Assembly: GCA_021299955.1 (NCBI GenBank)
Contig: JAJTFQ010000015.1
Span: forward strand, 1 to 35,490
Direction of reading: 5' to 3'
Source of the DNA: Chitinophagaceae bacterium
GTDB lineage: Bacteria > Bacteroidota > Bacteroidia > Chitinophagales > Chitinophagaceae
Length of the DNA: 35,490 nt
The first letter of the stretch is position 1. Each line of letters starts with the position of its first letter. Positions 25,152 through 33,459 of the stretch are shown piece after piece. Made by a program: the position numbers and the translations under genes. The notes below the pieces were generated by a model, which searched no databases, was not told where the DNA came from, and saw nothing but the letters and a program-made list of their open reading frames with translations.

Positions 25152-26660
25152 CTAGGCGATGATATCCCGAATGACCGATCCGTGGACATCGGTAAGCCTG
25201 AATGGCCTGCCCTGAAAGTCGTAGGTCAACTTTTCATGGTCGAATCCCAGCTGGTTCAGTATGGTGGCCTGAATATCATATACAGACACTTTGTCCTTTA
25301 CGGCAGCGTATCCGATCTCGTCCGTTTCGCCGTGGGTGTGCCCACCCTTGACACCGCCCCCGGCCATCCACATACAAAAGGCCTCTGAGTGATGGTCTCT
25401 TCCGGTGTAGGGATTCTGTTTGCCCTCCCGGTTCTCCTGCATCGGTGTCCGGCCGAATTCCCCGCCCCAAACGACCAGGGTTTCATCCAGGAGTCCGCGC
25501 TGCTTCAGATCCAGCACCAGGGCTGTCATGGCGCGGTCTACCTGACGTGTTTTGTTGACCAGGCCTATGTCCAGGGAACCATCAGGACCTGTACCATGCA
25601 TATCCCATCCCCAATCGAAGATCTGCACGAAACGCACACCCTTTTCGACCAGTTTCCGGGCCAGGAGTATGTTGTTGGCGAGTGAGGTCTTGCCGGGCTG
25701 TGTTCCATAAAGCTCATGAATGTATGCCGGTTCGTCATTGATATTCATCACTTCCGGTACGGCCGTCTGCATCTTGTAGGCCATCTCGTATTGCGCGATG
25801 CGTGAAAGCGTTTCGGGGTCTCCCAGTTGCTCATGTGTCAGGCGGTTGATTTCACCGATGCTTTCAATGGTGGCTTTCCAAAGGTCGCGATCCATTCCCG
25901 CAGGATCTTCCAGGAACAATACCGGCTCGCCCTCCGAACGGCACTGGACACCCTGGTAGACGGAGGGGAGGAACCCACTGCCCCATACGCTCTTCCCGGC
26001 ATCCGGATTCTTGCCTCCCGAAGTAAGGACGATGAACCCCGGTAGATTGCTGTTCTCCGTACCAAGGCCATAAGAAACCCAGGCGCCCATGGACGGACGT
26101 CCGAGCCTGGGTGTGCCGCAATGCATCAGCAGCTGAGCCGGGCCGTGATTGAACTGATCCGTATTTACGGTTTTGATCACGGTGACGTCATCTGCGATTT
26201 GCCTGAAATGGGGGAGAAGGTCCGATAGCCAAAGACCGCTTTCTCCATATTGGCTAAAGCCTGCCTGCGGGCCCAACATCTTGGGGACACCGCGAATGAA
26301 GGCGAATTTCTTTCCTTCCAGCAGAGATGGCGGACATTCCTGGCCGTTAAGTTTGGTCAGCTCCGGTTTGTAGTCGAACAGTTCCAGCTGGGATGGCGCT
26401 CCGGCCATGTGGAGATAAATGACCGATCGGGCACGCGGAGCGAAATGTGGTGTCCTGGGTGCCATGGGATGGGCAGAACCAATAACCGAACCGGATGAAG
26501 TTGGTTTTCCCTTTCCTCCCAGCCAGTCGCATCCGCCCAGCAAAGATCCAAGGCCCATCATACCGATACCGGTCCTGCATTCCTTCAGGAAATGTCTGCG
26601 GGTGGTCAGCTCCAGCTGTCTGTGCAAGGCCTCCTGTTTAAGTCTGTCCATCGCGTTCAT
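25152..26660 (-). CDS. DUF1501 protein, Tat-exported
   Basis: A 502-aa member of DUF1501, a family with the alkaline phosphatase/sulfatase fold, abundant in Planctomycetes and Verrucomicrobia. Its activity is unknown. A twin-arginine signal is visible: TTRRHFLKECRTGIG, then a hydrophobic stretch and a lipobox-like LLGGC, so a Tat lipoprotein is possible. Family motifs include YLHMAGAPSQLELFDYKP, TDQFNHGPAQLLMHCGTPR, WDMHGTG and the C-terminal VVWGGEFGRTPM followed by GRDHH, plausible metal ligands. The ATG at 26660 starts 13 nt after the stop of the upstream gene; the longer frame to 26714 overlaps that gene and is rejected. DUF1501 genes usually follow a DUF1549/DUF1553 gene, as here, implying a shared substrate or complex. 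Confidence 0.92.
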   Translation of the reverse strand: MNAMDRLKQEALHRQLELTTRRHFLKECRTGIGMMGLGSLLGGCDWLGGKGKPTSSGSVIGSAHPMAPRTPHFAPRARSVIYLHMAGAPSQLELFDYKPELTKLNGQECPPSLLEGKKFAFIRGVPKMLGPQAGFSQYGESGLWLSDLLPHFRQIADDVTVIKTVNTDQFNHGPAQLLMHCGTPRLGRPSMGAWVSYGLGTENSNLPGFIVLTSGGKNPDAGKSVWGSGFLPSVYQGVQCRSEGEPVLFLEDPAGMDRDLWKATIESIGEINRLTHEQLGDPETLSRIAQYEMAYKMQTAVPEVMNINDEPAYIHELYGTQPGKTSLANNILLARKLVEKGVRFVQIFDWGWDMHGTGPDGSLDIGLVNKTRQVDRAMTALVLDLKQRGLLDETLVVWGGEFGRTPMQENREGKQNPYTGRDHHSEAFCMWMAGGGVKGGHTHGETDEIGYAAVKDKVSVYDIQATILNQLGFDHEKLTYDFQGRPFRLTDVHGSVIRDIIA

Positions 26661-26673
26661 CGGCTCCGTTTGA

Positions 26674-29439
26674 TCAGTTTTTGGTAAGGAATTCGTCCAT
26701 GTTGAGCATGGCATTGCAGGTGACCGTCAGGGCCGCCACAGATGGGATGTTGTTTTCATCCTGAACCCCCACCATCTCGCAGGTCTTTTCAGGATCTTTC
26801 ATATAGACCTGAAGTGCCCGGTCATGCAGGGCGATGAAAACGCGCAGCCTGTCCGGATCGATCTCGCAACCCATGGCCTCTCGGTAGGCGGCGGAAATAA
26901 TGGCCGTCGGCCGGTCACCCAGTCGCTTTCGAAGTCGGATGGCCAGACTTCTTGCAGCCTCCACAAATGCAGGGTCGTTGAGCGTGGTCAGCGCCTGCAA
27001 TGGGGTATTGGTACGAATGCGGCGTGACAGACAGACTTCCCGGGCCGTCCCGTCGAAATTGATCATGGAAGGGTAGGGGCCTGTCCGCTTGATGTAGGTA
27101 TATACTGCTCTCCGATGCCTGTCTTCGCCAGGACTGAGATTCCATGTCTGACCATTGTAAGGCGATTGCCAGACACCCTCCGGCTGGTAGGGCATGACAC
27201 TGCGCCCAAACATCTTCCCACTCAGGAGACCTCCTACAGCCAGCGCCTGATCGCGGATCTGTTCTGCACTGAGCCTTACCCTTGGTCCGCGGGCATACCA
27301 GCGGTTGAATGGATCCTTTTCCCGCTCCTCAGGCGTAACCCGGGAAGATTGTCTGTAGGTGGCCGACAAGACCATGTCACGGATCGTCTTCTTCACGCTC
27401 CATCCGTGATCATGCATGAAGGTCCATGAAAGATGATCCAGCAGGGCGCGATGGGTCGGCGGGATACCCTGTGTGCCGAGGTCTTCCAGTGTTTCTGTAA
27501 GTCCCTGCCCAAATAATTGCTCCCAAAGTCGATTGACCATTGTCCGCGCCGTGAGCGGATTATCCTTGCTGACCATCCACATGGCCAGACCCAGTCGGTT
27601 TGAAGGGGCGTCGCCGGGCATGGGAATGAGCGATGCAGGCACACCGGGCTTGACCTTTGTCCCTGCTACCAGCCAATTTCCCCGTTCGAAGACATGGGTG
27701 GGCCGATGAAAAGCGGGAGGATTTTCCACCAGGATCGGTGTTGTGACGGCCCGGCCCTGTTGCAGCAGGTATTTGTAGGCCGAGACGGCGGAATCGTAAC
27801 CGGGTCTTCCTATACCTGGCAAAGCGTTTGTGAAATAAAACCAGTCGAATCGGATGCCGTTCTGATCGGGATTTTTGAGATTCCGGTTGTCATAGGTCAG
27901 ATATACATCGTGGACGCCGCCGATCGGTTCAATGGCTGTTTCATGATGGAACCATCCACCGGTTGTTTCCGGCACGTCGATCAGGGCGATGGCCGGGCCA
28001 TTGGCACTATCCATCCTGACCGTGAGTTTTCCATCTTTCATCCTTGAATCATAGCGGATCAGCAGGCGGTCGCGTCCGTTCAGATCGAAGCGGCCGATCC
28101 TGGCAGAAGACTTTGCACGCATCACCAACCACTTGGTATCTGATAGTTCGCTGTTCACGAAACGATCTGAGCGGAGGCTATTCATGGCCGGCTGACGTGT
28201 CTTCAGGAATTTTATGAATGCTGTCGCTTCGCTCCGTGATCCGTTGGACTGCAGCCAGTTCGAGACAAATTCCATACGCAGACTGTCGTCATCCCGAAAT
28301 TCAAATAGCAATGGATATTCGGCAAAGGTGTCCTCATCCCGGGTGTCATTCAGGAAGGCCATGAAGCGATAGTATTCTTCATGCCGGAAAGGATCGTATG
28401 GATGACTATGGCATTGAACGCAGGCGAAACTAGTGCCCAGCATCACTTCCCAGGTTGTATTTACACGATCGATCACCGCCGCGGTACGGAACTCCTCATT
28501 ATCTGTGCCACCCTCGTCGTTCGTCATCGTGTTCCGATGGAAGGCCGTGGCAATAAGTTGTTCATCCGTAGCCTCGGGGAGCAGATCCCCGGCCATCTGT
28601 TCGGTCAGAAATCTGTCATAGGGCTTGTCTTCGTTGAAACTTTTGATGAGATAATCACGGTAGCGCCATATGTTCCTCGAGTCGTCCCGCTCGTAACCCT
28701 TCGTGTCAGCATACCGTGCCAGGTCCATCCACGTCGAAGCCCAACGCTCTCCATAAGCAGTTGATGCAAGCAGGCTGTCGACGAGTTGCTCGTAAGCGTC
28801 GGAACGGTCATCCTGTACAAAGGACTCGATCCTTTCCGGAGAAAGAGGCAGACCGGTCAGATCAAGCGACAGTCGCCGGGCGAGCGTCCTCCGGTCAGAC
28901 TCCGGTGATGGCTTGAGCCCATTGGCGATCTGTTGTTCCAGAATGAACCGGTCGATGTCATTCCTGATCCAACGTGAACTGCCGTTCGGGATCAATCCCC
29001 ACAAATAACCGCCGGGTGATGGTACCCGCTGAGGCTTGACGGGGGCGTAGGCCCAGTGTTCACCCCATTTCGCACCCTGGCTGATCCAGTTCTTGAGCAA
29101 GGCGATCTCCTCCTCTTTCAGGGGCTCCTCCTTGTAGGGCATGCGCTCTTCAGGATCGTGCTCAATGAGCCTGCGATACAACTCACTGTGTTCAGGGTCT
29201 CCCGGAATGATGGCCGGGCGGCCGGATGCGCCGGTACCCATGGCCTCTTCTCTGAAAAGCAGGCTGTAATCTCCCTTTTTCTTGACTCCTCCGTGGCAGC
29301 TGAGGCATTTGCGATTCAGCAGGGGTTTCACCTCTGCACTGAAATCGACGGGAGGGCTTGTAAAAAAGAAAAGATATCCTGAAACTGCGATTCCGGTGAG
29401 CAGCAGGATTGATAGTGGTTTTCTATGGCGTCTCATCAT
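26674..29439 (-). CDS. PSCyt1/DUF1549/DUF1553 protein with a CBM6-like insertion
   Basis: A 921-aa exported protein, starting with a signal anchor (LSILLLTGIAVSGYLFFF). A PSCyt1 heme domain follows (CLSCH at 45-49; MPYKEEPLKEEEI). DUF1549 spans about 155-370 (IDRFILEQQ, RRLSLDLTGLPLSPE) and contains a second CxxCH at 340-344 (FACVQCHSHPYDPFRHEEYY). Residues about 440-545 look like a type 6 carbohydrate-binding module (IRYDSRMKDGKLTVRMDS, TTGGWFHHET, HDVYLTYDNRN, FDWFYF). DUF1553 spans about 580-860 (NPLTARTMVNRLWEQLFGQG, TNTPLQALTTLNDPAFVEAA). Such proteins are common in Planctomycetes and have no established activity. First of a three-gene set with DUF1501 and the DUF2231 cytochrome. A box resembling TAACTTTCG lies just upstream. 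Confidence 0.92.
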   Translation of the reverse strand: MMRRHRKPLSILLLTGIAVSGYLFFFTSPPVDFSAEVKPLLNRKCLSCHGGVKKKGDYSLLFREEAMGTGASGRPAIIPGDPEHSELYRRLIEHDPEERMPYKEEPLKEEEIALLKNWISQGAKWGEHWAYAPVKPQRVPSPGGYLWGLIPNGSSRWIRNDIDRFILEQQIANGLKPSPESDRRTLARRLSLDLTGLPLSPERIESFVQDDRSDAYEQLVDSLLASTAYGERWASTWMDLARYADTKGYERDDSRNIWRYRDYLIKSFNEDKPYDRFLTEQMAGDLLPEATDEQLIATAFHRNTMTNDEGGTDNEEFRTAAVIDRVNTTWEVMLGTSFACVQCHSHPYDPFRHEEYYRFMAFLNDTRDEDTFAEYPLLFEFRDDDSLRMEFVSNWLQSNGSRSEATAFIKFLKTRQPAMNSLRSDRFVNSELSDTKWLVMRAKSSARIGRFDLNGRDRLLIRYDSRMKDGKLTVRMDSANGPAIALIDVPETTGGWFHHETAIEPIGGVHDVYLTYDNRNLKNPDQNGIRFDWFYFTNALPGIGRPGYDSAVSAYKYLLQQGRAVTTPILVENPPAFHRPTHVFERGNWLVAGTKVKPGVPASLIPMPGDAPSNRLGLAMWMVSKDNPLTARTMVNRLWEQLFGQGLTETLEDLGTQGIPPTHRALLDHLSWTFMHDHGWSVKKTIRDMVLSATYRQSSRVTPEEREKDPFNRWYARGPRVRLSAEQIRDQALAVGGLLSGKMFGRSVMPYQPEGVWQSPYNGQTWNLSPGEDRHRRAVYTYIKRTGPYPSMINFDGTAREVCLSRRIRTNTPLQALTTLNDPAFVEAARSLAIRLRKRLGDRPTAIISAAYREAMGCEIDPDRLRVFIALHDRALQVYMKDPEKTCEMVGVQDENNIPSVAALTVTCNAMLNMDEFLTKN

Positions 29440-29512
29440 CGTGATCGAAAGTTAATAAAAAAAACGATGATGTTGATCTTCAGACAGGCGTCGGGCAAGC
29501 TGCACCATCTGA

Positions 29513-30244
29513 TCATTCCATGATGGCAGACTTCATCCGGCTGACTTCAGCGGGGTCAGGGATGGGATGGGTCAGAGACTCACCCATTAAAGGATTTAGA
29601 TAGGACATTCCGCTGGCTTTTGATTGTGTGGCGGAGCTATGGATCTCTGTGCATCCTGTGTAGTCGAGTATGCGTTTGATGTTTGCTGATCGGATGCCGG
29701 ATCCCGGCATGATGATGATCCTGCCTGCAGCCTGGATCTGTAACTGACGAATCACATCCAGTCCTTCCGGAGCGGTTGGAAATCCGCCGCTGGTCAGGAT
29801 CCTGCTACAACCGCAACGGATGACGGCCTCCAGGGAATCCTCCGCATCTCTGACACGATCGAATGCCCGATGGAATGTAACCTCCATCTCACCAGCTTCT
29901 TCCACCAGCCTGGATATGCTATATTCGTCCACGTCACCGGCCATCGTCAGATGACCCAGTACAACTCCCTTACAGCCGAGTGCGCGAAACGCCCTGACAT
30001 CCCTGACCATGATGTCAAATTCCCACTCGGAGTATAGGAAGTCACCGCCACGCGGACGAACCATTGGAAACACAGGAATACCGGATACCTCCAAGGCCTT
30101 TGATACCATACCGGTAGAAGGCGTTGTACCTCCGTCACCCGGATTGTCACAAAGTTCGATCCTGTCTGCACCGGCACTTGAAGCAATTTGACAAGCTTCA
30201 ATGCAATAAGCAATGATTTCCAGTATTTTAGATGAATAATTCAT
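29513..30244 (-). CDS. cutC: CutC family protein
   Basis: CutC is a TIM-barrel protein once linked to copper tolerance; its true role is unsettled. The 243-aa product has the family length and pattern: ASSAGADRIELCDNPGDGG, TPSTGMV, PMVRPRGGDFLYSEWE, GVVLGHLTMAGDVD, TFHRAFDRVRD and RILTSGGFPTAPEG. The start at ATG 30244 is chosen because the residues before it in the longer frame (to 30373) read through the end of the upstream gene. It starts 4 nt after the stop of the broken glycosylasparaginase gene. In other Bacteroidota these two families are often neighbours in glycan-related loci, which suggests a role tied to that pathway. It is followed after 73 bp by the PSCyt1/DUF1549/DUF1553 gene in the same direction. 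Confidence 0.93.
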   Translation of the reverse strand: MNYSSKILEIIAYCIEACQIASSAGADRIELCDNPGDGGTTPSTGMVSKALEVSGIPVFPMVRPRGGDFLYSEWEFDIMVRDVRAFRALGCKGVVLGHLTMAGDVDEYSISRLVEEAGEMEVTFHRAFDRVRDAEDSLEAVIRCGCSRILTSGGFPTAPEGLDVIRQLQIQAAGRIIIMPGSGIRSANIKRILDYTGCTEIHSSATQSKASGMSYLNPLMGESLTHPIPDPAEVSRMKSAIME

Positions 30245-30248
30245 TGGG

Positions 30249-31248
30249 TCAGACGAAAAGATGTCCGGCCTTGACGATGCGTTCTTCCTGCTGACTTCTG
30301 ACCGCAAAGGAAAAGCCTTTATGGAGCGCATAACCACCATAACTGCCGTTTCGGTGCAGTGCAAGGAACCCAACCTGGATGTTCCTGGCCTTCTCCCGGT
30401 CGCGGTTGGCGATGCGTTCTACGGCCTTGCGACAGGCTTTTTCCGGCGACATACCCTGACGCATGAGTTCCACGACCAGGTGCGGCCCGACACAACGAAT
30501 GACTTCTTCCCCAACGCCGGTGGCCGTGGCTGCACCGACCTAATAGTCCGGCACCGATGATGGGGGAGTCTCCGACCCGTCCGGGCAGCTTGAAGGCCAT
30601 GCCGCTGGTCGTGCAGCCGCCACTCAGGTTTCCTGAGGAGTCCCTGGCCAGCATGCCTATCGTATCATGGTTGTCCTTCCCGCCAGGCATGGGTGGCTGC
30701 TGTCGCAAAGACTCATTTTCGATATTGATCCGCGGCTCATATTTGGATTCTTTGAGCCACTTGCGCCAGGCTCTTTCACTTTCCGGGGTGAGCAGGTTTT
30801 CCTTCGTAAATCCATTTTCCAGCGCAAATTTCAGGGCGCCGTCACCTACAAGTACAATGTGCGGCGTCTTCTCCATGACTTTCCGGGCCACGGAGATCGG
30901 ATGACGGATGAACTCCAGGCACATGACCGAGCCGCAATTTCCGTTCTCATCCATGATACAAGCATCGAGTGTGACCCTTCCGTCGCGGTCAGGTAGTCCT
31001 CCGTAACCAACGGTCTGATTTTTTGGATCGTTTTCGGGAACATGGGCACCTTCCTCAATGGCATCTACCGCCCTGCCTCCGGCCGACAGGATCTTCCATG
31101 ATGCGGCGTTCGCCTCGCGACCAAAATCCCAGGTCGACACGACGATCGGGCCCTTATCAGGTTTTCCATTGATATTCAATAACTTTTCTGCCCTTGGCAT
31201 GAGCGGTAAGGTCAAACCAGCCACCTTCAAAAAGAATCGACGCTGCAT
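30249..31248 (-). pseudogene. frameshifted N4-(beta-N-acetylglucosaminyl)-L-asparaginase (glycosylasparaginase)
   Basis: The intact enzyme is an Ntn hydrolase that splits GlcNAc from asparagine in N-glycans after cutting itself before a catalytic Thr. The first 236 codons are normal: Tat-like signal MQRRFFLKVAG, catalytic Thr196 in HDTIGMLARD, then GRVGDSPIIGAG. The expected GLYVDNEVGAATATG is broken: 4 nt replace the 15 nt for YVDNE, an 11-nt loss at 30541/30542. The original frame then reads unrelated residues to 30319. The true remainder (VGAATATGVGEEV, HLVVELMRQGMSPEKAC, RNGSYGGYALHKGF) continues in another frame to 30249. Restoring 11 nt gives about 336 aa, the normal family size. Since the distal part is undecayed, the lesion is recent, a population variant or an assembly artefact. 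Confidence 0.88.
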
Positions 31249-31252
31249 GGTA

Positions 31253-31260
31253 CTAAATTA
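31253..31260 (-). promoter_or_regulatory. candidate -7 box of the glycosylasparaginase gene (TAATTTAG)
   Basis: On the minus strand TAATTTAG is followed by TACC and the ATG at 31248, an arrangement almost identical to TACATTTG-TACCT-ATG at prfB. One mismatch to TAnnTTTG. No -33 element is evident. It would drive the minus-strand run glycosylasparaginase-cutC and possibly the genes beyond. Confidence 0.35.
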
Positions 31261-31365
31261 CCTTAAAATCCCCAACCCTTACCATAGTGGGGCGACATAA
31301 TCATGTGCATAATTTACAATGCACCCGGTTATCAAATCCATGATAGATAAAGGATCGGTCAGGGT

Positions 31366-31373
31366 TATCTTTG
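31366..31373 (+). promoter_or_regulatory. -7 box of the ABC exporter gene (TATCTTTG)
   Basis: A perfect TAnnTTTG match lies 23 nt before the ATG at 31397. Transcripts from it would begin downstream of the first in-frame start (31319), which supports ATG 31397 as the true start. No clear -33 TTTG is visible. Confidence 0.45.
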
Positions 31374-31396
31374 CGCCTGAATTCAATTTACTTTTT

Positions 31397-33208
31397 ATGG
31401 CCAGACCCGGCGCGCAGCAGAGAGACAACATCCCCAAGGCCGCCCTCAACAAAGAGAACTGGCGCGAAGCCCTGTTCATTTTTTCATATCTAAGACCATA
31501 CCGGATCACATTTATGTTGGGGCTTTTGGTCATCGGGCTGTCGAGTATGACCACGCTGGCATTTCCTTATTTTTTGAAAGTACTGATCGATAGTGCGGAT
31601 GCGATCCGACAGGGCCAGGCCACCATCCAGCCGGGTACCATCGCGCTGGGGATGGTGGGGATTTTGCTGATACAGGGCGTCTTGTCCTTTCTAAGGGTTT
31701 TTCTGCTGACGCAGGTCGGGGGACGCGCCCTCGCTGACCTCAGAAAGAATGTTTATCAGCGTCTGATCCGATTGTCTATGGACTTTTTCGCCCAAAGACG
31801 GGTAGGGGAGCTGTCCAGCCGACTGAGCAGCGACCTTTCTCAGATCCAGGATGCCGTCACATTCATGCTGGCAGAATTGATCCGCGGGATCCTGACCCTT
31901 TTGATCGGTATCGGTCTGATCTTTTTTATTTCCCCGAAGCTGACGCTGGTCATGTTATCTGTGATTCCGGTCGTGGTCGTTTTCGCAGTCATATTCGGAA
32001 AGTACATACGCAGGCTATCCAGAGATGCTCAGGACCGGCTGGCAGATTCCAACACCATCGTCCAGGAAAGTTTGCAGGGGATCGCCAATGTCAAGGCCTT
32101 CTCGAATGAGTGGTTCGAGATCGGGCGATATGAACGCAGCCTGCGTTTGGTGGTCGAACTATCCGTGCGGAACGGAAAGGTCCGCGGACTCTTCATCTCC
32201 TTGATGTTATTCAGCCTCTTTGGAGCCATTACACTGGTAGTTTGGTATGGTGTTGGCCTGATGCAGGCCGGCGCCCTGTCTTTTGGAGATCTGACTGCCT
32301 TTGTTGTATACACTTCGTTTGTAGGCGCGAGCATGGCCGGTTTTGCCGACCTGTACAGCAACCTGCAAAAGACGATGGGTGCGACACAGCGGGTGCGGGA
32401 GATCCTGAAAGAGACTACAGAAGATGTTGAAGATCAACGTGTAGAAATTGATCCGGCAGATAGACTGACCGGAGACCTGTCATTCAAGAACGTGGCGTTC
32501 AGCTATCCCAGCAGAAAAGAGTTTCCGGTGTTGCGCGATATATCCTTACATGCCGGCGCCGGGCAGCAGGTAGCGCTGGTGGGGCCGAGCGGTGCCGGAA
32601 AATCAACCATTGCAGCGCTGATCCTCCGGTTTTATGAACCTGATGCCGGCACTATTCTTTTCGACGGACGTCCGGCCGGATCCATGACACTCGGAACCCT
32701 GAGGTCGCAGATGGCCATGGTTCCCCAGGATGTCCTTTTATTTGGAGGAACCATCCGCGAAAATATCGCTTATGGTAATCCGGATGCCGCCCAGGAAGAG
32801 ATTGAACAGGCTGCCCGTCAGGCCAATGCCCATGATTTTATTGTGTCGTTTCCGGAAGGATATGATACCATCGTCGGCGAACGTGGCGTAAAACTGAGTG
32901 GTGGTCAGCGTCAGCGGATCGCCATCGCGCGCGCGATCCTGCGGGATCCTGCCATCCTGATCCTCGATGAAGCCACCAGCTCCCTCGATTCAGCCTCTGA
33001 GGCGCTGGTCCAGCAGGCACTCGAAAATCTCATGCGCAACCGGACTTCCATTGTCATCGCACACCGATTATCTACCATACGCAGCGCCGACCAGATCATC
33101 GTACTCGAACGTGGCGTTGCACGCGAATCAGGCACACACGAACAATTGCTCGAACTTCCGGATGGATTGTACCGGAATCTTCACCGCCTGCAAATGGACA
33201 TGGATTAA
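31397..33208 (+). CDS. ABC exporter, fused permease-ATPase (MsbA/ABCB type)
   Basis: A 603-aa half-transporter that should dimerise in the inner membrane and export a lipid, peptide or drug; the substrate is unknown. A six-helix permease domain covers about 30-340 (FMLGLLVIGLSSMTTLAFPY ... LTLLIGIGLIFFIS). The ATPase follows: Walker A GPSGAGKS at 396-403, Q-loop MVPQDVLLFGG, signature LSGGQRQR at 500-507, Walker B ending in Asp524-Glu525 (LILDEATSSLD), and the H-loop IAHRLSTIRS. The ATG at 31397 is preferred to 31319 because a -7 box lies between them and the extra 26 residues lack family similarity. Divergent from the glycosylasparaginase gene. No accessory genes are adjacent. Confidence 0.95.
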   Translation: MARPGAQQRDNIPKAALNKENWREALFIFSYLRPYRITFMLGLLVIGLSSMTTLAFPYFLKVLIDSADAIRQGQATIQPGTIALGMVGILLIQGVLSFLRVFLLTQVGGRALADLRKNVYQRLIRLSMDFFAQRRVGELSSRLSSDLSQIQDAVTFMLAELIRGILTLLIGIGLIFFISPKLTLVMLSVIPVVVVFAVIFGKYIRRLSRDAQDRLADSNTIVQESLQGIANVKAFSNEWFEIGRYERSLRLVVELSVRNGKVRGLFISLMLFSLFGAITLVVWYGVGLMQAGALSFGDLTAFVVYTSFVGASMAGFADLYSNLQKTMGATQRVREILKETTEDVEDQRVEIDPADRLTGDLSFKNVAFSYPSRKEFPVLRDISLHAGAGQQVALVGPSGAGKSTIAALILRFYEPDAGTILFDGRPAGSMTLGTLRSQMAMVPQDVLLFGGTIRENIAYGNPDAAQEEIEQAARQANAHDFIVSFPEGYDTIVGERGVKLSGGQRQRIAIARAILRDPAILILDEATSSLDSASEALVQQALENLMRNRTSIVIAHRLSTIRSADQIIVLERGVARESGTHEQLLELPDGLYRNLHRLQMDMD

Positions 33209-33295
33209 TTCTTTGCTGATGACTTTCTGATCGGAATCATTTGACACAGACACGAAGCTTTACTTGCAAAAACATTCAGGTACTGAGCTGAGCTG

Positions 33296-33316
33296 AGTTG
33301 ATGTCTTCTGTCAACT
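33296..33316 (+). terminator. weak terminator candidate of the ABC exporter gene
   Basis: AGTTGA pairs with TCAACT across a 9-nt loop, followed by AATTTCTTGTTT. The stem is short and AT-rich, so it is a weak candidate. Just before it, CTGAG is repeated three times in tandem (33283-33297). The rest of the 33209-33459 gap is AT-rich with no gene. Confidence 0.3.
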
Positions 33317-33403
33317 AATTTCTTGTTTATACCGCTGCCCTTTTTCTTTTACATCCTTCTTCTTATAATTTATATTATGTTAAATAGATGGGGCGACAAA
33401 AGA

Positions 33404-33430
33404 AAACCCCTGACGATACGCCAGGGGTTT
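33404..33430 (-). terminator. intrinsic terminator of the second PorP/SprF gene
   Basis: A 9-bp stem (AAACCCCTG with CAGGGGTTT) closes on a 9-nt loop. On the minus strand it is followed by TTCTTTTG, giving a T-rich tail. It lies 29 nt beyond the PorP/SprF stop. On the plus strand the tail TTTCTCCTATTTTC is poorer, so it may also catch exporter transcripts, but less well. Confidence 0.8.
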
Positions 33431-33459
33431 CTCCTATTTTCTTGATCACCAGATAAAGA

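Noticed and set aside
30319-30536. Original-frame C-terminus of the glycosylasparaginase (residues after 236)
   Set aside because: Arg-, His- and Gly-rich residues unlike the family; the true C-terminus is in another frame, so this tail is a frameshift product.
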